Source: a virus
Strand: one strand, 5' to 3'
Virus record (IMG/VR): IMGVR_UViG_3300046787_000096
Coordinates: 1 to 30,947 of that record
Length of the DNA: 30,947 nt
The notes beneath the pieces are model-generated. The model did not search any database, had not been told where the DNA came from, and saw only the letters and a list, made by a program, of their open reading frames with translations. Of this stretch, positions 29,140 to 30,947 are shown in pieces; positions within the stretch are counted from its first letter, which is position 1, and each line of letters begins with the position of its first letter. The translations under genes were made by a program, and so were the position numbers.

Positions 29140-29391
29140 ATGACACACATTGCAAACATTGAGCACCTGGAGTCTAGCCAGAAGCTACCAAGCATTGACC
29201 TGGTCAATGATCCTCCTCACTACAAAAGCGAAAGAGGGCTCGAATCGATCGATGTGATTGAAGCATTTGACCTAGGGTTTAACCTGGGGAACGCAATCAA
29301 ATACATCCTTAGATGCGACAAGAAAGGCAATAAGATCCAGGACCTTGACAAGGCGATCTGGTATCTTAAGCGCGAAATCGAAAACTCCTAG
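29140..29391 (+). CDS. DUF3310 family protein
   Basis: 83 aa. The DUF3310 signature is present: VNDPPHYKSERGLESIDVIE (about 21-40), FNLGNAIKYILRCDKKG and DLDKAIWYLKREIE. These short helical proteins are widespread in phages and are sometimes annotated as nucleotide kinase-like, but without a P-loop; the function is not known. Leader TTAACCAAACAATTTAATT matches that of the gene at 18845 over twelve bases. Confidence 0.85.
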   Translation: MTHIANIEHLESSQKLPSIDLVNDPPHYKSERGLESIDVIEAFDLGFNLGNAIKYILRCDKKGNKIQDLDKAIWYLKREIENS

Positions 29392-29394
29392 CCA

Positions 29395-29901
29395 GTGCAA
29401 AAGACCAGGAATCAAATTATCGAAGAGCTTTACCTATCCAAGGATATAGCTTCGGCTCTAAGAAAAATGCAACCTGCTAGCCTCCGCGATGATCTAAGGC
29501 AAGAGATGTTCATCTCCTTGTGCAACCTATCAGAAGAAAAGTTCTGGAACCTGCACGAGAATAACGCTCTAAAATTCTACCTGGTCCGCGCGATGCTTAA
29601 CATGATCAGAAGCACTGGGATGAATCAGCCCTTCTTTAAAAACTTTCGTGCGAAGTTTGAGTCAATTGAGGAGATCGACAATATAGCGGACCAGATCGAC
29701 GATCGTAAAGACGAGAAAGAAAAGCTATTCGATCTACTGGACGAGAGGCGAAAAGATCTCTGCTGGTACGAGAACACCTTGCTTGATCAATACGTCGCTT
29801 CAAACTTTAATCAAATGGAGCTACACCGAAAGACTCGGATCCCTTATCCATCCATAGTCAAGACGATTTCGCTAATTAAGAATAAACTCAAGGATGAATA
29901 A
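29395..29901 (+). CDS. Sigma-factor-like transcription regulator
   Basis: 168 aa, probable GTG start. The N-terminal half (LRDDLRQEMFISLCNLSEEK, FYLVRAMLNMIRS, residues 30-72) resembles the region 2 helices of ECF sigma factors, where a DLxQE segment binds core polymerase. An acidic linker (95-115) leads to a region 4-like helix-turn-helix (MELHRKTRIPYPSIVKTISL, 141-160). It would redirect host polymerase to phage late promoters, such as the motif shared by 2997, 10293 and 12577. It overlaps the next gene by eight bases. Confidence 0.65.
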   Translation: MQKTRNQIIEELYLSKDIASALRKMQPASLRDDLRQEMFISLCNLSEEKFWNLHENNALKFYLVRAMLNMIRSTGMNQPFFKNFRAKFESIEEIDNIADQIDDRKDEKEKLFDLLDERRKDLCWYENTLLDQYVASNFNQMELHRKTRIPYPSIVKTISLIKNKLKDE

Positions 29902-30085
29902 GAAGCCCGATGAATTCGCGAAGGATCTGTTTAATAACTGCCTTTACTTTACTGGATCTAAATTGATGGCGCGTGAATGCGCTCTGTTTGTTTGCCAGAA
30001 GTTCCTGGACTATTGCACCAGGATGGACGATAAATGTTATCACCTGGAGGTACAAGAAGCCCTCTATAAAATCGAGATCGTATGA
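29894..30085 (+). CDS. Hypothetical protein (63 aa)
   Basis: Helical, four Cys (residues 17, 29, 34, 41 region) in FNNCLYFTGSKLMARECALF and VCQKFLDYCTRMDDKCYH. The Cys spacing does not match a named zinc finger. Overlaps neighbours on both sides by a few bases. Unknown function. Confidence 0.55.
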   Translation: MNKKPDEFAKDLFNNCLYFTGSKLMARECALFVCQKFLDYCTRMDDKCYHLEVQEALYKIEIV

Positions 30086-30309
30086 TTCAACTCCTTGCAT
30101 CGGTGGCCTTTGTCACTTTCTTCCAGATGAATAACTTGCACCTGGATCTAAAGCTAAACTTTAAGCCATTCAACTGCGCGCCTTGCCTAGGCTTTTGGGT
30201 AGCGCTTGGATTGATGTGGGCTCCAGTGGAGTTTTGTGAGATCATTGCGATCACCTTTGGAGCTGGTGTAAAATGCGCCATAGTTTACAGACTTTTAATG
30301 AAATTATAA
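30082..30309 (+). CDS. Small membrane protein with Cys pair
   Basis: 75 aa with an N-terminal hydrophobic stretch (MIQLLASVAFVTFFQM), then FNCAPCLGFWVALGLMWAPV and a third hydrophobic segment (EIIAITFGAGVKCAIVYRLL). CxxC followed by GFW and a transmembrane helix is a pattern I associate with small phage membrane proteins. It may affect the host envelope or exclude other phages; there is no direct evidence. Confidence 0.6.
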   Translation: MIQLLASVAFVTFFQMNNLHLDLKLNFKPFNCAPCLGFWVALGLMWAPVEFCEIIAITFGAGVKCAIVYRLLMKL

Positions 30310-30623
30310 TGACAGACCAAGATATTAAATTTATTCAAGACAATATCATTAACTTCGAGACCGTAGCACTGGGCTACACTCGAAATCTGGAGCACCAAAT
30401 CCTTGACGAATACACTCGTATTTATCAGAGATCGCTAGACTCAGGATTCTATCTGAATGCTTTCTGTGGGGCTTGTGTGTTTGACATGCTCAAGCGATTA
30501 AAGCATCACTACGAAAACGTCATGTCATCCAAGCAAGCGGAGGCAGTGATCCAGACTAACCAAACCAACCAACCAAATGACAAAATCAAAACTTCGAATT
30601 CTCGCCGTAGGAAGTCAAAATAG
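30309..30623 (+). CDS. Hypothetical protein (104 aa)
   Basis: Starts MTDQDIKFIQDNIINFETVA (an upstream start at 30273 is within the membrane protein). Helical; the phrase EYTRIYQRSLDSGFYLNAFC followed by VFDMLKRLKHHYENV is familiar in Bacteroidota phages. The C-terminus is a Gln/Asn/Thr linker plus a basic cluster (SNSRRRKSK). Overlaps the glycosyltransferase start by 47 bases. Function unknown. Confidence 0.6.
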   Translation: MTDQDIKFIQDNIINFETVALGYTRNLEHQILDEYTRIYQRSLDSGFYLNAFCGACVFDMLKRLKHHYENVMSSKQAEAVIQTNQTNQPNDKIKTSNSRRRKSK

Positions 30624-30947
30624 TGGTGTAACTTACCACAGACTGGCGCTTCCTTTGTCAATCATGGAGAAGGAATACTGCCTGATTACAGACACGATCA
30701 CAGAGGACCTATTGAAGGAGAAGAACTTCAACGTCGTAGTGGTGAATCGGTTCCTGGAATCAGTTCCATTGCTTCAGCTCCTGGAGTGGCGAGCGAAGTT
30801 TGGGTTTAAATTGGTGATCGATATCGATGACTATTGGATCCTATTTGACAAGCACCTAAGCGATGGAACCTATCGCAAGCTTGGAATTACTAGGATCATC
30901 CGTGACTATATCAAACACGCGGACCTGGTGACCACGACTCACAATCG
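30577..30947 (+). CDS. Glycosyltransferase, GT4-like (5' part; continues at 1)
   Basis: ATG at 30577 (MTKSKLRILAVGSQNSGVTY) opens the gene that continues in frame at base 1 and ends at 864. The first 20 residues form the first strand and a glycine-bearing loop of a GT-B fold, and HRLALPLSIM the following helix. This copy has Asp at residue 96 where the left copy has Ala. The A/C-rich leader ACCAACCAA replaces a Shine-Dalgarno site. It is truncated only by the window end. Confidence 0.85.
   Translation, partial: MTKSKLRILAVGSQNSGVTYHRLALPLSIMEKEYCLITDTITEDLLKEKNFNVVVVNRFLESVPLLQLLEWRAKFGFKLVIDIDDYWILFDKHLSDGTYRKLGITRIIRDYIKHADLVTTTHN
30736..30947. repeat. Terminal direct repeat, right copy
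   Basis: Matches bases 1-212 except A at 30863 for C at 128. Removing one copy gives a circular unit of 30,735 bp with an intact glycosyltransferase gene. Confidence 0.95.

Noticed and set aside
1-30947. Lysogeny module, CRISPR array, retroelement or defence island
   Set aside because: No integrase, CI-like repressor, spaced repeat array, reverse transcriptase or restriction/toxin pair was recognised on either strand.

Overview
The window looks like a complete, circularly permuted genome of a small tailed phage (unit length about 30,735 bp). Its first 212 bases recur at its end (30736-30947) with one mismatch, and one gene runs across the join. A Bacteroidota host (Flavobacterium or relative) is the best inference. 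Early intergenic sequences carry TAnnTTTG-type -7 elements, starts are preceded by A/C-rich CAAA leaders rather than Shine-Dalgarno sites, and many of the tail and small early proteins are of a kind I associate with phages of that phylum. All supported genes are on the + strand. I see no integrase, repressor or partition gene, so a virulent phage is likely; the long-tailed (siphovirus-like) form is inferred from the tape measure, tail chaperone and tail terminator candidates.

Layout. 30577-1397 (across the join): glycosyltransferase and SAM methyltransferase. 1394-2993: small and large terminase. 3012-9656: tail block, with a tail assembly chaperone and probable -1 frameshift at a run of nine T, two large tail-tip/baseplate-like proteins and the tape measure. 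9668-12497: XkdF-like protease, scaffold, major capsid protein and a small structural protein, closed by a strong terminator. 12590-16062: Ig-like protein, portal fused to a winged-helix-like and a MuF-type domain, neck and tail-completion candidates. 16062-19129: tail fibre, HNH homing endonuclease and accessory proteins, in a 3-kb stretch almost free of GATC. 19133-20308: lysis (TM/coiled-coil protein, GH24 endolysin, one-piece spanin). 20301-21300: eroded phosphoesterase remnant, small-RNA candidate and regulatory DNA. 21307-24253: ssDNA-binding protein candidate and many small early genes. 24291-27578: structured leader RNA, HNH protein, replication initiator with an internal iteron origin, DnaB-like helicase, RusA resolvase. 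27580-30623: small early genes, an anticodon-arm-less tRNA-like element followed by a folded RNA, a DUF3310 protein and a sigma-like regulator.

How it works together (inference). Host-type promoters drive the early region. The initiator binds its own iterons and loads the helicase, and host polymerase does synthesis because none is encoded. The sigma-like protein may switch on late genes, possibly through a 15-bp motif (consensus CTATTTAwwAwCrAT) found ahead of three structural genes. Lysis uses endolysin plus u-spanin.

The most unusual items are RNA- or DNA-level: two hairpins with perfectly complementary loops forming an attenuator-like leader just before the replication genes; a 60-nt tRNA-like structure with perfect acceptor and T arms but no anticodon arm; iterons that change reading frame inside the initiator gene; and a sharp GATC-rich/GATC-free mosaic.
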